Positions 8,808 to 17,770 of a stretch of 40,859 nucleotides of DNA are shown here, piece by piece. The notes under the pieces are model-generated. The model did no database searches. It was not told the origin of the DNA and saw only the letters and a program-made list of their open reading frames with translations. The position numbers and the translations under genes are program-made. The DNA comes from Cerina litoralis (lineage in GTDB: Bacteria; Bacteroidota; Bacteroidia; Flavobacteriales; Flavobacteriaceae). The stretch is taken from the NCBI GenBank assembly GCA_022008415.1, contig JAIRBC010000032.1:1-40859 (forward strand), read 5' to 3'. Within the stretch, counting starts at the first letter, position 1. Each line of letters starts with the position of its first letter.

Positions 8808-11069
8808 ATGAGTTGTCCCAATTTCTTGACAAAACTGTTTTATTTTCTAACCTTTTTTATTCTTATAACAAGCTGTGGACCGGATTTTGAAGAACATAAG
8901 GTCTCCCTGGACAGCTATGAAATAGAAGATGGATTTTCTATAGAAGTGGTGGCGTCGGAGCCTTTGCTAAGGGCTCCGGTAGCCATGGATTTTGACACTA
9001 AGGGTAGGATCTGGGTCGTGGAGATGACCGATTTCATGAAAAATCTGGATGGAACTGGCGAAAGCGATGCGACAGGATCTATAAAAATTTTAGAAGATTT
9101 GGATAAGGATGGTGTGGCCGACCATGCGAAAACCTTCTTGGATAGTTTAGCAATGCCTAGGGCCTTGGCTCTGGTTTATGGGGGTTTGCTATACGCCGAG
9201 CCACCGAATCTTTGGTTTTTGGAGGTCAAAGGGGACAGTCCAGGCAAAAAGACCTTGGTAGATTCTCTCTTTGCCGTTAGCGGAAATCCAGAACATCAAC
9301 CCAACGGTCTTCGAATGAATTTGGACAACTGGATCTATAATGCGAAGTCCAATTTTAGATATCGGTTAAAGGACGGGGAGTGGCTAAAGGAACCGACGAG
9401 TTTTCGGGGACAATGGGGCATATCCCATGATAATTTTGGTCGTCTTTACTTCAATACTAATTCCAGGCAATTGTTGGGGGATTATATCTTGCCCAATAGA
9501 TTGATACGCAACCATTACTATATTCCGAAAACCGGGATCAATCAGCGATTGACGAAAGATGAACGTGTCTATCCGTTACAACCGGTACCGGTTAACCGTG
9601 GCTATGAAGCTGGTATTCTAGATAAGGACAGTTTACAGTTGGAAGTAACCGCGGCTTGTGGACCATTGGTATATAGAGGTGCGGCATTCCCAGCAGGTTA
9701 TAAACAAAATGTTTTTGTTTGCGTGCCAGAGGCCAATCTGATAAAGCGAAACATACTTACCTTTTACGGGGATAGTACATCGGCAAAACAGGCTTGGGAA
9801 GGCAAGGAATTCCTGGCCTCGCTGGATGAGGGGTTTCGTCCTGTAAGCCTCTATAATGGTCCGGACGGTAGCCTGTATATTGTAGACATGCACCGCGGGG
9901 TCATTCAGCATTATGCTTTTCTTAGTCCTTATCTCAAAAGGAAATCCAAGGAAACCCATTTGGATACGATAATTGATTTTGGCAGGATACTCAAGGTCTC
10001 CCATAGGCCATCAAAATCGGGAGGCCGTATTAATATTGAGGGACTCACTGGGCGTCAACTGGTAAAATTGCTGAGCGATAGCAATGGATGGATTAGGGAT
10101 AGGGCCCAGCAGGTAATCGTTCAAAATAAGTTAACGAAAACCATTCCGGATCTAAAGAAATTGGCTTTGAATCCCAAATTGGACTTGGCCCAGGTCCATG
10201 CCCTGTACTCACTGGAAGGATTGGAGGCCCTGACCCCGGATTTACTTATAGAGGTGGCAAGGAATAGTGACGCCGATGTTGCGGCACATGCCTTGGTCTT
10301 GTTGGAAAATTTTGTTTCCGAGGAATACGCATCCCGGGTACAGAAACTTATCTCGGAATTAAAACAGAGGAACGATATATCCTTAGACCTTTATTTAAGT
10401 TCTACCGTGGGTACATGGGCCCAGTTTTCCCAGAAACTATTTTTCCCCTTTATTATTGAGTTTTACGGAAAGTATAAGGGTCGACAGATATTCGTGGATG
10501 CAATTTTAAGCGGGGTGGGGGGCACGGAAGAAGCCTTGTTGAGGGATTTGAAACAAAGTTCTGAAAAGGATCTTGAAGGGCTGATCGCCGGGCTAAATGA
10601 TATTTTGAAAAGAAAATCGGAAGATAGACCCAGTAATATCTTTGTCGCCCAGACCGCGAGGGAGGACGGAAGGACCGCGGGAGCCAAACTTTTTCGTCAA
10701 ATTTGTGCGTCTTGTCATGGCCCTAGCGGGGATGGAACGGACGGCCTGGCTCCATCACTGGTGCATTCTAGATACGTGTCCAAACCCATGGAAAGATTGG
10801 GACTCATCATACTCCATGGCCTCAAGGGCCCTATGATTGTAGATGGGAAGGAAATTGGCGATAACTGGGTCATGCCCGCGCTGGGCAACAACAAATCACT
10901 GACCAACTCGGATATCGCAAATATCATGGCGTATGTTTCCAACGCGTTTTCCGTCTCTCCCCAAGGAATATCCCCAGACAAGATCGAGGAATTACGCAGT
11001 AAGACGCCTACGCGAGGCGGAGAATATACCAGGATCGAGTTAGACTCTATATATCCTAGTATAAAGTAG
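8808..11069 (+). CDS. Membrane-bound dehydrogenase with C-terminal cytochrome c
   Basis: This 753-residue lipoprotein (leader ending ILITSCGP) has the architecture of the PVC-type heme-binding CxxCH proteins. An N-terminal beta-propeller dehydrogenase domain (GFSIEVVASEPLLRAPVAMDFD onward, with GPDGSLYIVDMHRG) is followed by a HEAT-like helical section at about residues 420-560 and a cytochrome c domain at about 615-720. The heme-binding CASCHG is at residues 633-638, and WVMPALG supplies a plausible axial Met. Such proteins are thought to oxidise sugars or alcohols outside the cytoplasm and pass electrons to the respiratory chain. Here it ends the sugar-oxidation run and could take electrons from the pathway. 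Substrate and propeller cofactor are not shown by the sequence. Confidence 0.9.
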   Translation: MSCPNFLTKLFYFLTFFILITSCGPDFEEHKVSLDSYEIEDGFSIEVVASEPLLRAPVAMDFDTKGRIWVVEMTDFMKNLDGTGESDATGSIKILEDLDKDGVADHAKTFLDSLAMPRALALVYGGLLYAEPPNLWFLEVKGDSPGKKTLVDSLFAVSGNPEHQPNGLRMNLDNWIYNAKSNFRYRLKDGEWLKEPTSFRGQWGISHDNFGRLYFNTNSRQLLGDYILPNRLIRNHYYIPKTGINQRLTKDERVYPLQPVPVNRGYEAGILDKDSLQLEVTAACGPLVYRGAAFPAGYKQNVFVCVPEANLIKRNILTFYGDSTSAKQAWEGKEFLASLDEGFRPVSLYNGPDGSLYIVDMHRGVIQHYAFLSPYLKRKSKETHLDTIIDFGRILKVSHRPSKSGGRINIEGLTGRQLVKLLSDSNGWIRDRAQQVIVQNKLTKTIPDLKKLALNPKLDLAQVHALYSLEGLEALTPDLLIEVARNSDADVAAHALVLLENFVSEEYASRVQKLISELKQRNDISLDLYLSSTVGTWAQFSQKLFFPFIIEFYGKYKGRQIFVDAILSGVGGTEEALLRDLKQSSEKDLEGLIAGLNDILKRKSEDRPSNIFVAQTAREDGRTAGAKLFRQICASCHGPSGDGTDGLAPSLVHSRYVSKPMERLGLIILHGLKGPMIVDGKEIGDNWVMPALGNNKSLTNSDIANIMAYVSNAFSVSPQGISPDKIEELRSKTPTRGGEYTRIELDSIYPSIK

Positions 11070-11152
11070 CCAAGACTAAGAGCGACACAGGGCACGGTGA
11101 ACGAAATACAAGGTGCAAAGGAAGAAGGACAAATAGATATAAGACGTGAGGG

Positions 11153-11175
11153 ATTGGTCAAGGGATATTGGTCAA
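11153..11175. repeat. Short direct repeat ATTGGTCAA
   Basis: ATTGGTCAA occurs at 11153-11161 and again at 11167-11175, giving a 14-nt period. It lies in the 173-bp gap between two convergent genes (11070-11242). Nothing else was recognised in that gap. Confidence 0.55.
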
Positions 11176-11242
11176 AGATCTAATCATTAAATTTTACCAT
11201 ACCCATGATAATATTTGGATTTTTTAAATGAATATTTCAATT

Positions 11243-11671
11243 TTAACCTTTCAAAATATCTTCGTATTCTTCAAAAAAGGCTTCAAACTGGATCATGTTT
11301 TCTTTTAGAAATTCCATGGTTTCCCGCCATGTATTTTTATTGTGGATGGAAACGTTAACTTTATCAACGTAGATTCGGGATATTTCCTTTTGGTTGTCCA
11401 GCACAAAGTAATCCTCGAATACGGCATTGGGCAAATAGTCGCTTATTAGTATAGATTTCAAGGATACTAATTTTTCCCAGAGTTCCATGCGTTTTTCTAA
11501 TCCTTGCGGTTCCACGTCAAGGGTTACCATTGCTTTTTTGGTATCAAAATAGAACTTAAAGGTGAAGTCTTTGATTTTTGTATCGTACAAAATCCAATTT
11601 TTTGGAAAGGATTTACGGAAAGCGATCCAGAATTCTTCCCTTAATTGTTTAGATTCCTCCTTACTGAACAT
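11243..11671 (-). CDS. DUF4268 domain protein
   Basis: The 142-residue cytoplasmic protein is made almost entirely of a DUF4268 domain. It starts MFSKEESKQLREEFW and continues with a basic, aromatic core (KNWILYDTKIKDFTFKFYFD). DUF4268 occurs alone in Flavobacteriia and as a C-terminal module of nuclease-like proteins elsewhere, so a nucleic-acid link is possible but unproven. It lies 11 bp downstream of the ZIP transporter gene on the same strand and is probably co-transcribed with it. Confidence 0.82.
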   Translation of the reverse strand: MFSKEESKQLREEFWIAFRKSFPKNWILYDTKIKDFTFKFYFDTKKAMVTLDVEPQGLEKRMELWEKLVSLKSILISDYLPNAVFEDYFVLDNQKEISRIYVDKVNVSIHNKNTWRETMEFLKENMIQFEAFFEEYEDILKG

Positions 11672-11682
11672 TGCGATTTTCT

Positions 11683-12354
11683 TTACACGAAATAAGCTAT
11701 GACCACTCCCAAAATGATGACCAAAAGTTTGCGAAGGTTAAACTTGTGACCTTCAGTGCTCTCGAATAAAATCACAGTAGAAATATGCAAAAACACACCA
11801 ATGACCAAGGCCATGGCGGCTGCGTGGTATTTTTCGGCCATAACAAAATTATTGGAAAAATAGGTTCCGATCGGGGTCATTAACGAAAAAAGTAAAACAA
11901 AGAAAATAGCTTTACTCAATTTGATTTTGGAGTGCAGTAAAAAAATACTCAAAATGATGGCGATTGGTATTTTGTGCACCAAAATGCCATAAATGATAAC
12001 GTTATTGTTGGCTATGGGCAAACCTTCCAAAAATGAATGTATACAAAGACTGATGAACAACGCCCACGGAAAATTGGCCTTTTCACTGTCAAAATGTACA
12101 TGGCCGTGCTCGGCTCCCTTGGAAAAAAACTCAAGGAAAATCTGCAATAAAATTCCAGACATTATGAAGAGGCCCACGGTCTTTGTATCGGTGCCTACGT
12201 AGGCTTCCGGGAAAAGCTCGAAGATTGTCAGGGCGAGCAAAAATGCACCGCTAAAGGCTAATAGGAGCTTAAAGCCTTCCTTGTTTTTAGGCTTGGCGTA
12301 AAAGACAAAAACAAAGCTCGACAGAACCGCAAGGATAGGAAGTAAATAGATCAT
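11683..12354 (-). CDS. ZIP-family metal transporter
   Basis: The start is set at the ATG at 12354, giving 223 residues that begin directly in a membrane helix (MIYLLPILAVLSSFVFVF). An upstream ATG at 12435 would add a polar, non-membrane extension. About seven or eight hydrophobic segments are visible. The ZIP transport-site motifs are present: HSFLEGLPIA in the fourth helix and HKIPIAIIL in the fifth. A His-containing loop (GAEHGHVHFDSE) follows the third helix. The family imports Zn or other divalent metals across the inner membrane. Metal specificity cannot be called. Confidence 0.9.
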   Translation of the reverse strand: MIYLLPILAVLSSFVFVFYAKPKNKEGFKLLLAFSGAFLLALTIFELFPEAYVGTDTKTVGLFIMSGILLQIFLEFFSKGAEHGHVHFDSEKANFPWALFISLCIHSFLEGLPIANNNVIIYGILVHKIPIAIILSIFLLHSKIKLSKAIFFVLLFSLMTPIGTYFSNNFVMAEKYHAAAMALVIGVFLHISTVILFESTEGHKFNLRKLLVIILGVVIAYFV

Positions 12355-12495
12355 TCGTGGTTTGTTCGGTTTGGTATTGTTCGATATAGTAAAACAATTT
12401 TCAGGGTTAACCTTAATTACTAATTTTAATGGCAACCGAATGCACTAAAGTTTTCATTCTAGCAACCGGGGTGGGTTAAAGGGCTAAAATTAACG

Positions 12496-12503
12496 TATTT
12501 TTG
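12496..12503 (+). promoter_or_regulatory. Likely -7 promoter element (TATTTTTG)
   Basis: TATTTTTG fits the Bacteroidota TAnnTTTG -7 consensus and lies 20 bp upstream of the methyltransferase ATG. No good TTG is found about 19 nt upstream, so the -33 box is weak. Confidence 0.5.
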
Positions 12504-12523
12504 CGGTATTGTTTGGGTAGATT

Positions 12524-13723
12524 ATGGAGAAAAATTTTAAAATGGTCGCCAAAACCCTCTTTGGGTTCGAAGAAATTTTGGCTAAGGAATTACGAGGTCT
12601 TGGAGCCAGCGTAGTCGAGGAAGGAATAAGAAGCGTTACATTTGAGGGCGATACCGGATTTATGTACAAAGCCAATCTGTGCCTGCGTAGCGCTATAAAA
12701 ATTGTAAAACCAATTCATTCCTTTCAGGTGAGGAACGAAAAAGAGTTGTACAAAAAGATCTACGCAATGGACTGGAACGAGTACCTATCCGCGGACACCA
12801 CCTTTGCAATAGATACGACCGTTAATTCTGAAAACTTCTCGCATTCGCTCTATGTTTCCCAGAAAACAAAAGATGCTATCGTAGATAAGTTTAGGGATAC
12901 GGTCGGCCGTCGGCCCAATGTAGACATTAAGTTCCCGGATATTCGGCTCAATATTCACATCCAAAAGGACCTTTGCAACGTGGCTTTGGATACCTCCGGA
13001 CGTTCCCTGCACCACAGGGGATACCGAACCGCGACCAATATAGCCCCGATCAACGAGGTATTGGCGGCAGGGTTATTGTTGTTAAGTGGATGGGACGGCC
13101 AGTGCGATTTCTTGGATCCAATGTGCGGTAGTGGTACCTTCCTGACCGAGGCGGCGATGATCGCCTGTAATATCCCCGCCAATATTAACCGAAAAGAATT
13201 TGCCTTCGAAAAATGGGATGATTTTAATAAGGAACTATTCGATAAAATTGTGGAAGTAAGCCTAAATAAAACTCGTGATTTCCCTTTTAGAATAGTGGGA
13301 TACGACAAGGCGCCTTCCGCTGTTAGAAAGGCCCAAGACAATATTGGGAACGCCAACCTCGAAGATTATATTACCGTGGAACGAAAAAATTTCTTTGATA
13401 CCAAAAAGTTTACGGACAACCATTTGCATGTGGTCTTCAATCCACCTTATGGGGAAAGGTTGGATATTGAAATGGAGGGTTTTTATGCAGATATAGGAAA
13501 TACCTTAAAGCGACAGTATCCGGGAACCGATGCTTGGTTCATCACCGCCAATTTGGACGCTTTAAAACACGTTGGCCTTAGACCTTCCAGAAAAATAAAG
13601 GTTTTCAACGGTCACTTGGAATCCCGTTTGGTAAAGTATGCAGTGTACGAAGGAAGTAAAAAGGCCTCCAAAATGTTCCACAACACTCCTCCTAGCCCCC
13701 AAAGTGGGTCCAATAACCCATAA
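12524..13723 (+). CDS. THUMP-domain class I RNA methyltransferase
   Basis: This 399-residue cytoplasmic enzyme has an N-terminal ferredoxin-like/THUMP RNA-binding part (residues about 1-160) and a Rossmann-type methyltransferase part. The SAM-binding region FLDPMCGSGTFLTEAA is followed by the catalytic NPPYGERL at about residues 308-315. This is the RlmL/YpsC type that makes N2-methylguanosine in rRNA. It is the length of YpsC and lacks the second domain of E. coli RlmKL. It converges on the DUF6048 gene with only 6 bp between them. Confidence 0.9.
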   Translation: MEKNFKMVAKTLFGFEEILAKELRGLGASVVEEGIRSVTFEGDTGFMYKANLCLRSAIKIVKPIHSFQVRNEKELYKKIYAMDWNEYLSADTTFAIDTTVNSENFSHSLYVSQKTKDAIVDKFRDTVGRRPNVDIKFPDIRLNIHIQKDLCNVALDTSGRSLHHRGYRTATNIAPINEVLAAGLLLLSGWDGQCDFLDPMCGSGTFLTEAAMIACNIPANINRKEFAFEKWDDFNKELFDKIVEVSLNKTRDFPFRIVGYDKAPSAVRKAQDNIGNANLEDYITVERKNFFDTKKFTDNHLHVVFNPPYGERLDIEMEGFYADIGNTLKRQYPGTDAWFITANLDALKHVGLRPSRKIKVFNGHLESRLVKYAVYEGSKKASKMFHNTPPSPQSGSNNP

Positions 13724-13729
13724 ACAATA

Positions 13730-14485
13730 TCATTCCTCCGTTTCCTCCTCCTTTGGCTTCTTCGATTTTCTTGCCTTCTTGTACAAGGGAATAAAATAGG
13801 TAAGGGTATAATTATAGCCTACGCCAAACCTAGTGCCTTCCGTAGTCTTATTAAATCCGGGGATCCATAGGTTGGAAAAATTATCGGGCTCTTTATTACT
13901 GATCAGAAGTTCCAATCTTGCACTAACGCCCAGGAAAAAGTTAGCGAAAAGTTCTGCTTTGGCACCTAGTATAAATTCTAACCACATGGCCGACAATCCA
14001 CTGTAATCCTGTTTTCCGGCGATACCTGGTGCAAAACCGTCCGGGTACCAATATCGGTTGTTGCCATAGATCGAATGGTCGTTAACGGTCTGGTTAAAGG
14101 AGCTTATGGCATATCGTCCTCCGATAAATATGGAATTGTTCATGCCGTACCAGTTTTCGTAAGTATTGTAGTCGACCCCAAACTTTAAATAGCTGCCCGA
14201 GGTGGTGAAATCGTATAAATCCTCCTGCTGGTCATATTTTTCGTTCCCCAGTTCGGCTGCTAAATATATTTTTTGGGTTAACCTATAATCGCCTACAAAC
14301 TCCATACCGGTATACCCGTCGCGAACCATGGAGAGGATAATCCTACTCAAATCTACCCCTACCCGTAGCCCATAGCGTTCGCTGTACACTACAGTATCCT
14401 TGGCTTGCAGATCTATGGGCTTATTTTGGCATTGTCCGGTAAAATAACCCAACAAAAGACAAAGGCTAATGAAATATTTTAACAT
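13730..14485 (-). CDS. DUF6048 outer-membrane-type protein
   Basis: The 251-residue protein has a signal peptide (MLKYFISLCLLLGYFTGQCQ). Alternating aromatic and polar segments with many Gly and Tyr residues suggest an outer-membrane beta-barrel (for example YGLRVGVDLSRIIL and GTRFGVGYNYTLTYF). A charged tail ends in KKARKSKKPKEEETEE. It matches the DUF6048 family seen next to rlmD in Flavobacteriia. Its start lies 20 nt inside the end of the DUF6452 gene, so translation is probably coupled. The function is unknown. Confidence 0.8.
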   Translation of the reverse strand: MLKYFISLCLLLGYFTGQCQNKPIDLQAKDTVVYSERYGLRVGVDLSRIILSMVRDGYTGMEFVGDYRLTQKIYLAAELGNEKYDQQEDLYDFTTSGSYLKFGVDYNTYENWYGMNNSIFIGGRYAISSFNQTVNDHSIYGNNRYWYPDGFAPGIAGKQDYSGLSAMWLEFILGAKAELFANFFLGVSARLELLISNKEPDNFSNLWIPGFNKTTEGTRFGVGYNYTLTYFIPLYKKARKSKKPKEEETEE

Positions 14486-15041
14486 GGGCAGTTGCTTGGT
14501 TAGTGACCGTAGAATCTACGGTGGAAATACTCTGTATCCAGTTGGAAGTGTCGGGGGTAATACTTCCCACCACTTCTTCATAATTGGCAATATAACCACA
14601 GGCACGGGAAATAAATACCTCTTTGGTCTTATAGTTAAAAGTAACCGTGTCTATATTCCCTTTTTCAAAACCGTTCTCATCATCGGCGGAGTTTTGAATG
14701 AATAAAAAACGGGTAGGATTGTCGTTTATTTTAAGGGGGAGTGCAATGGAGTCCAAGGAAGAACGGTCCACAATGGTATTTACGGTGCTTTCTTTGCCCA
14801 GTCCTACGATTCGAAGGCTTGGGACCTTCTTCGTTACTTCGGTGGCAATAGAGCCGTAAAATCGAATGACCAACAAGGGGGTATTGTCCTCTACGCAGAT
14901 ATCATCTTTTTCGCAGGATCCGAAGAAACTAATAGCCAGCAAAATAATGGCTGGGGCAATTGATTTTAACAACAAGGATTTAGAGCGAGCGTTCAATGTA
15001 TTGGGGCTATCCGATTTATCGTTTTTCCAAAAGTACAACAT
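14466..15041 (-). CDS. DUF6452 lipoprotein
   Basis: The 191-residue protein carries a long N-terminal leader with a hydrophobic stretch (IAPAIILLAISFFGSCEKDD), whose FGSC is a probable lipobox with Cys near residue 43. The start at 15041 overlaps the end of rlmD by 26 nt and gives an unusually long polar leader. A non-ATG start nearer LLLKSIAP cannot be excluded. The rest looks like a beta-rich domain (DDICVEDNTPLLVIRFYG). It belongs to DUF6452, found between rlmD and DUF6048 in this family. The function is unknown. Confidence 0.8.
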   Translation of the reverse strand: MLYFWKNDKSDSPNTLNARSKSLLLKSIAPAIILLAISFFGSCEKDDICVEDNTPLLVIRFYGSIATEVTKKVPSLRIVGLGKESTVNTIVDRSSLDSIALPLKINDNPTRFLFIQNSADDENGFEKGNIDTVTFNYKTKEVFISRACGYIANYEEVVGSITPDTSNWIQSISTVDSTVTNQATAHVKIFH

Positions 15042-16425
15042 TTTCTACATGATAGGTTTGTGGGAACATGTCAACGGACTGCACTTTTGTAATTTCGTAG
15101 TCCTCTTTCATCAAGGCCAGGTCTCGAGCTTGGGTAGCGCTGTTGCAGCTGACATAGACAATTTTCTTTGGCAAAATTTTCAGAAGCTGATCAACCACCG
15201 CTGCATGCATCCCGTCCCTTGGGGGATCGGTGACTATGACATCCGGACTTCCATGGGTGTCGATGAATTCACGGTTCAGGACATTTTTCATGTCCCCGAC
15301 AAAAAAGTCCACATTGTCTAGCTGATTGAGGACTGCGTTAGACTTGGCATCTTCAATCGCTTCCGGAACCGATTCTATTCCAACAACTTTTCGAGCTTTT
15401 TTGGCGATAAATTGGGCGATGGTCCCCGTGCCGGTATAGAGGTCATAAACGAGTTCCTCTCCGGTAAGACCCGCAAAATCCCTGGCTATCTTATACAGTT
15501 CGTGGGCTTGGTCAGAATTGGTCTGGTAAAAAGATTTGGCGGTTATCTTGAATTGGAGGCCTTCCATTTCTTCAAAAATATGGTCACGGCCAGAATGGCA
15601 TACAATTTCTTGATCGTACAAGGTATCGTTCTGTTTTTGATTGATGACGTACAGCAACGAAGTGATTTCCGGGAAGGTTACCGCCAAATGATCCAGCAAT
15701 AAGGTTCGTTTTGTTGGGTCGTCCGCGTAAAACTGGATAAGGACCATTACCTCTCCGTTTGATGAGGTTCGGATCATCAGGGTACGCAACTCCCCTTTTT
15801 GTTGTCTTGGATTAAAAAAAGTAAGACCGTTCTTGATGGAAAATTTCTTTGTTTCTAAACGTATGGCATTGGACGGATCTGCTTGCAGATGACACTTTTT
15901 AATGTCCAAAACTTTGTCCCACATACCTGGAATATGGAATCCTAATGCATTTTTGTCCTCTATTTCTTGTTGGGAACGAATTTCATCCAAGGTGAGCCAG
16001 CGACTGTCCGAAAAGGAGAATTCCATTTTGTTGCGATAGAAATATTCCTTTTTAGATCCCAGGATGGGGGTTACCTCTGGCAGCCCTAAATGCCCTATAC
16101 GCACTAAATTATTGAGCACTTCTTTTTGTTTGTACTGCAATTGGTGTTCATAGCCCATGTTTTGCCATTTGCAGCCACCACAAATTCCAAAATGTTCGCA
16201 AATCGGTTCGGTACGTTTGTCGGATAAGGTATGAAAGTTGATGGCAGAACCTTCAAAGTAGGACTTTCGTTTTTTTGTAGTCTGTACATCAACAACATCT
16301 CCGGGCACGGTGTTGGTCATAAAAATAACCCTGCCGTCAGGGGCCTTTCCCACACTCTTCCCCTTGGCTGCCGTATCTATTACTTCGACATTTTCGAAGA
16401 CCTGTCTTTTGTTGTTTTTTCGCAT
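15016..16425 (-). CDS. rlmD: 23S rRNA (uracil-5-)-methyltransferase RlmD
   Basis: This 469-residue enzyme methylates 23S rRNA uridine 1939 (E. coli numbering). It has an N-terminal TRAM domain (about residues 10-65). Iron-sulfur cluster cysteines are at 76, 82 and 85 (CEHFGICGGCKWQ), with a fourth in KKCHLQ. A SAM-binding domain follows (YDLYTGTGTIAQF), then VTDPPRDGMH and the catalytic cysteine of YVSCNSATQARD. It heads the rlmD-DUF6452-DUF6048 overlap operon. A TATTTTTG element ends 5 bp from the ATG, which leaves almost no leader. Confidence 0.95.
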   Translation of the reverse strand: MRKNNKRQVFENVEVIDTAAKGKSVGKAPDGRVIFMTNTVPGDVVDVQTTKKRKSYFEGSAINFHTLSDKRTEPICEHFGICGGCKWQNMGYEHQLQYKQKEVLNNLVRIGHLGLPEVTPILGSKKEYFYRNKMEFSFSDSRWLTLDEIRSQQEIEDKNALGFHIPGMWDKVLDIKKCHLQADPSNAIRLETKKFSIKNGLTFFNPRQQKGELRTLMIRTSSNGEVMVLIQFYADDPTKRTLLLDHLAVTFPEITSLLYVINQKQNDTLYDQEIVCHSGRDHIFEEMEGLQFKITAKSFYQTNSDQAHELYKIARDFAGLTGEELVYDLYTGTGTIAQFIAKKARKVVGIESVPEAIEDAKSNAVLNQLDNVDFFVGDMKNVLNREFIDTHGSPDVIVTDPPRDGMHAAVVDQLLKILPKKIVYVSCNSATQARDLALMKEDYEITKVQSVDMFPQTYHVENVVLLEKR

Positions 16426-16429
16426 AGCG

Positions 16430-16437
16430 CAAAAATA
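16430..16437 (-). promoter_or_regulatory. Possible -7 element abutting the rlmD start
   Basis: On the minus strand the sequence reads TATTTTTG, a match to TAnnTTTG, with only 4 nt between it and the rlmD ATG. No TTG is present at the usual spacing. If used, the transcript would be leaderless or nearly so. Confidence 0.35.
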
Positions 16438-16486
16438 AACATGTTTATGGGTTTGTGGATTATAGTTTGTGGATTTTTAAGTGGAC

Positions 16487-16526
16487 ATGGACATGTCCAT
16501 TGTAGAGACGCAAACATTGCGTCTCT
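16487..16526. repeat. Palindrome plus AGAGACGCAA hairpin repeat
   Basis: A 14-bp perfect palindrome ATGGACATGTCCAT (16487-16500) is followed by a 10-bp perfect inverted repeat, AGAGACGCAA (16504-16513) with TTGCGTCTCT (16517-16526). A shorter copy of the second element (TGTAGAGACGCAA) lies at 32081. It sits between the GH27 stop and the rlmD start, so it may also end GH27 transcription. Confidence 0.75.
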
Positions 16527-16552
16527 TCAGCATAGTTTGATCTTGCAAGTTC

Positions 16553-17770
16553 CTATTTCGATTGAAATACATTAAAGGGTTTGGCCGTTCCCTTTATGCG
16601 CAAGGCGATCACGCCGTGGGCGGGTACATCAAAGCTTTGGGTTGTGCCTTTGGATGATGAATAATCTTTTTTTGCCCAGAGATCTCGCATGGTATAGCCT
16701 TTTTCTACAATTAGGCCCAAGCTATCCAAGGAGAATTCCATCGTACTTCTTTTATCTGATCTATTGAGCAGAACTACGGCCACATCCCCGCTCATGGTAG
16801 AGACCATGGGTTTGGCCCATACCTCCAAATCGCCGTCGTCCCTCAAGCGCCTGGCCTGGTATACCAACGGGTCTTGGTTTAGGGAGATCACTTCTTTGTT
16901 GGTCAGGATATCCAAGGTTTGTTTGTCCATTTTTCTCAGATCATTGCCCGCCAGTAGAGGGGATTCCATGATGCACCACATGGTAAAATGCGATTTGTCT
17001 TCCTCATAACTCATTCCCCTCCCAACCTGGAGCATATCCATATCGTTTACATGGCCTGGTCCGCTGTATCTCCATAGATCGGCATTGAGGTCTATGATGT
17101 GAAGAATGGACTCGAATTTTTCCGTAATATCTCCCGAAATCCTCCACGAATCCGCGGTGGGTACCACCCATTTTCCAGGGAACTCCCACCGGCATACATT
17201 GTAGACTACTTCCGGATTTATTTCCCGAATAATGTTCCCGATTTCCGTATAACGTATTTGTTCGTCCAAGGCGAGTTCCTGTCCGCCGCACCAATCGATT
17301 TTGATAAAATCATATTTCCAGTCGCCTAGCATTTGGGTAAGGTCGCTTCTGTCGTGCCCATAAAGCCCCATTCCCGATCCAATGGTATCATTGTCCCATC
17401 TGGAGGCGCAGGTATTGATGCCTGCATCGGAATAAATACCTGCCTTGAGTCCCTGGGAGTGAATATATTCCGCCAGTCTTTTCATGCCGTTGGGGAAACG
17501 TTCCGGATGGGGCACTATCTTTCCGGCCTTGTCCCTTCCGCCAAAATAGCCGTCGTCAATGTTGATGTACGTATAACCTGCCTCTTTCATTCCCGAGCTT
17601 ACCATGGCATCGGCTTCGGCCTTAATAATATTCTCATCGATTGCCACGCGAAAGTTGTTCCAACTCGCCCATCCCATAATTGGGGTTTGCGGCCTTGGGG
17701 TTAAATTTTGTTGGGAAAATGATAATAGTGGAATACCGAACAAGGTAATCCAAAGAAGGAGATTTTTCAT
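16553..17770 (-). CDS. GH27 alpha-galactosidase, secreted
   Basis: The 405-residue protein has a cleavable signal peptide (to about residue 20, SFSQ). The GH27 (beta/alpha)8 barrel begins with TPIMGWASWNNF. The catalytic nucleophile is Asp159 in FIKIDWCGG, and the acid/base is Asp214 in SWRISGD. NIDDGYFGGRD supplies substrate-binding residues. A beta-sandwich domain from about residue 320 completes the usual family layout. It removes terminal alpha-galactosyl units (or related residues) from oligo- or polysaccharides outside the cytoplasm. It stands alone on the minus strand with no SusC/D pair nearby. Confidence 0.94.
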   Translation of the reverse strand: MKNLLLWITLFGIPLLSFSQQNLTPRPQTPIMGWASWNNFRVAIDENIIKAEADAMVSSGMKEAGYTYINIDDGYFGGRDKAGKIVPHPERFPNGMKRLAEYIHSQGLKAGIYSDAGINTCASRWDNDTIGSGMGLYGHDRSDLTQMLGDWKYDFIKIDWCGGQELALDEQIRYTEIGNIIREINPEVVYNVCRWEFPGKWVVPTADSWRISGDITEKFESILHIIDLNADLWRYSGPGHVNDMDMLQVGRGMSYEEDKSHFTMWCIMESPLLAGNDLRKMDKQTLDILTNKEVISLNQDPLVYQARRLRDDGDLEVWAKPMVSTMSGDVAVVLLNRSDKRSTMEFSLDSLGLIVEKGYTMRDLWAKKDYSSSKGTTQSFDVPAHGVIALRIKGTAKPFNVFQSK

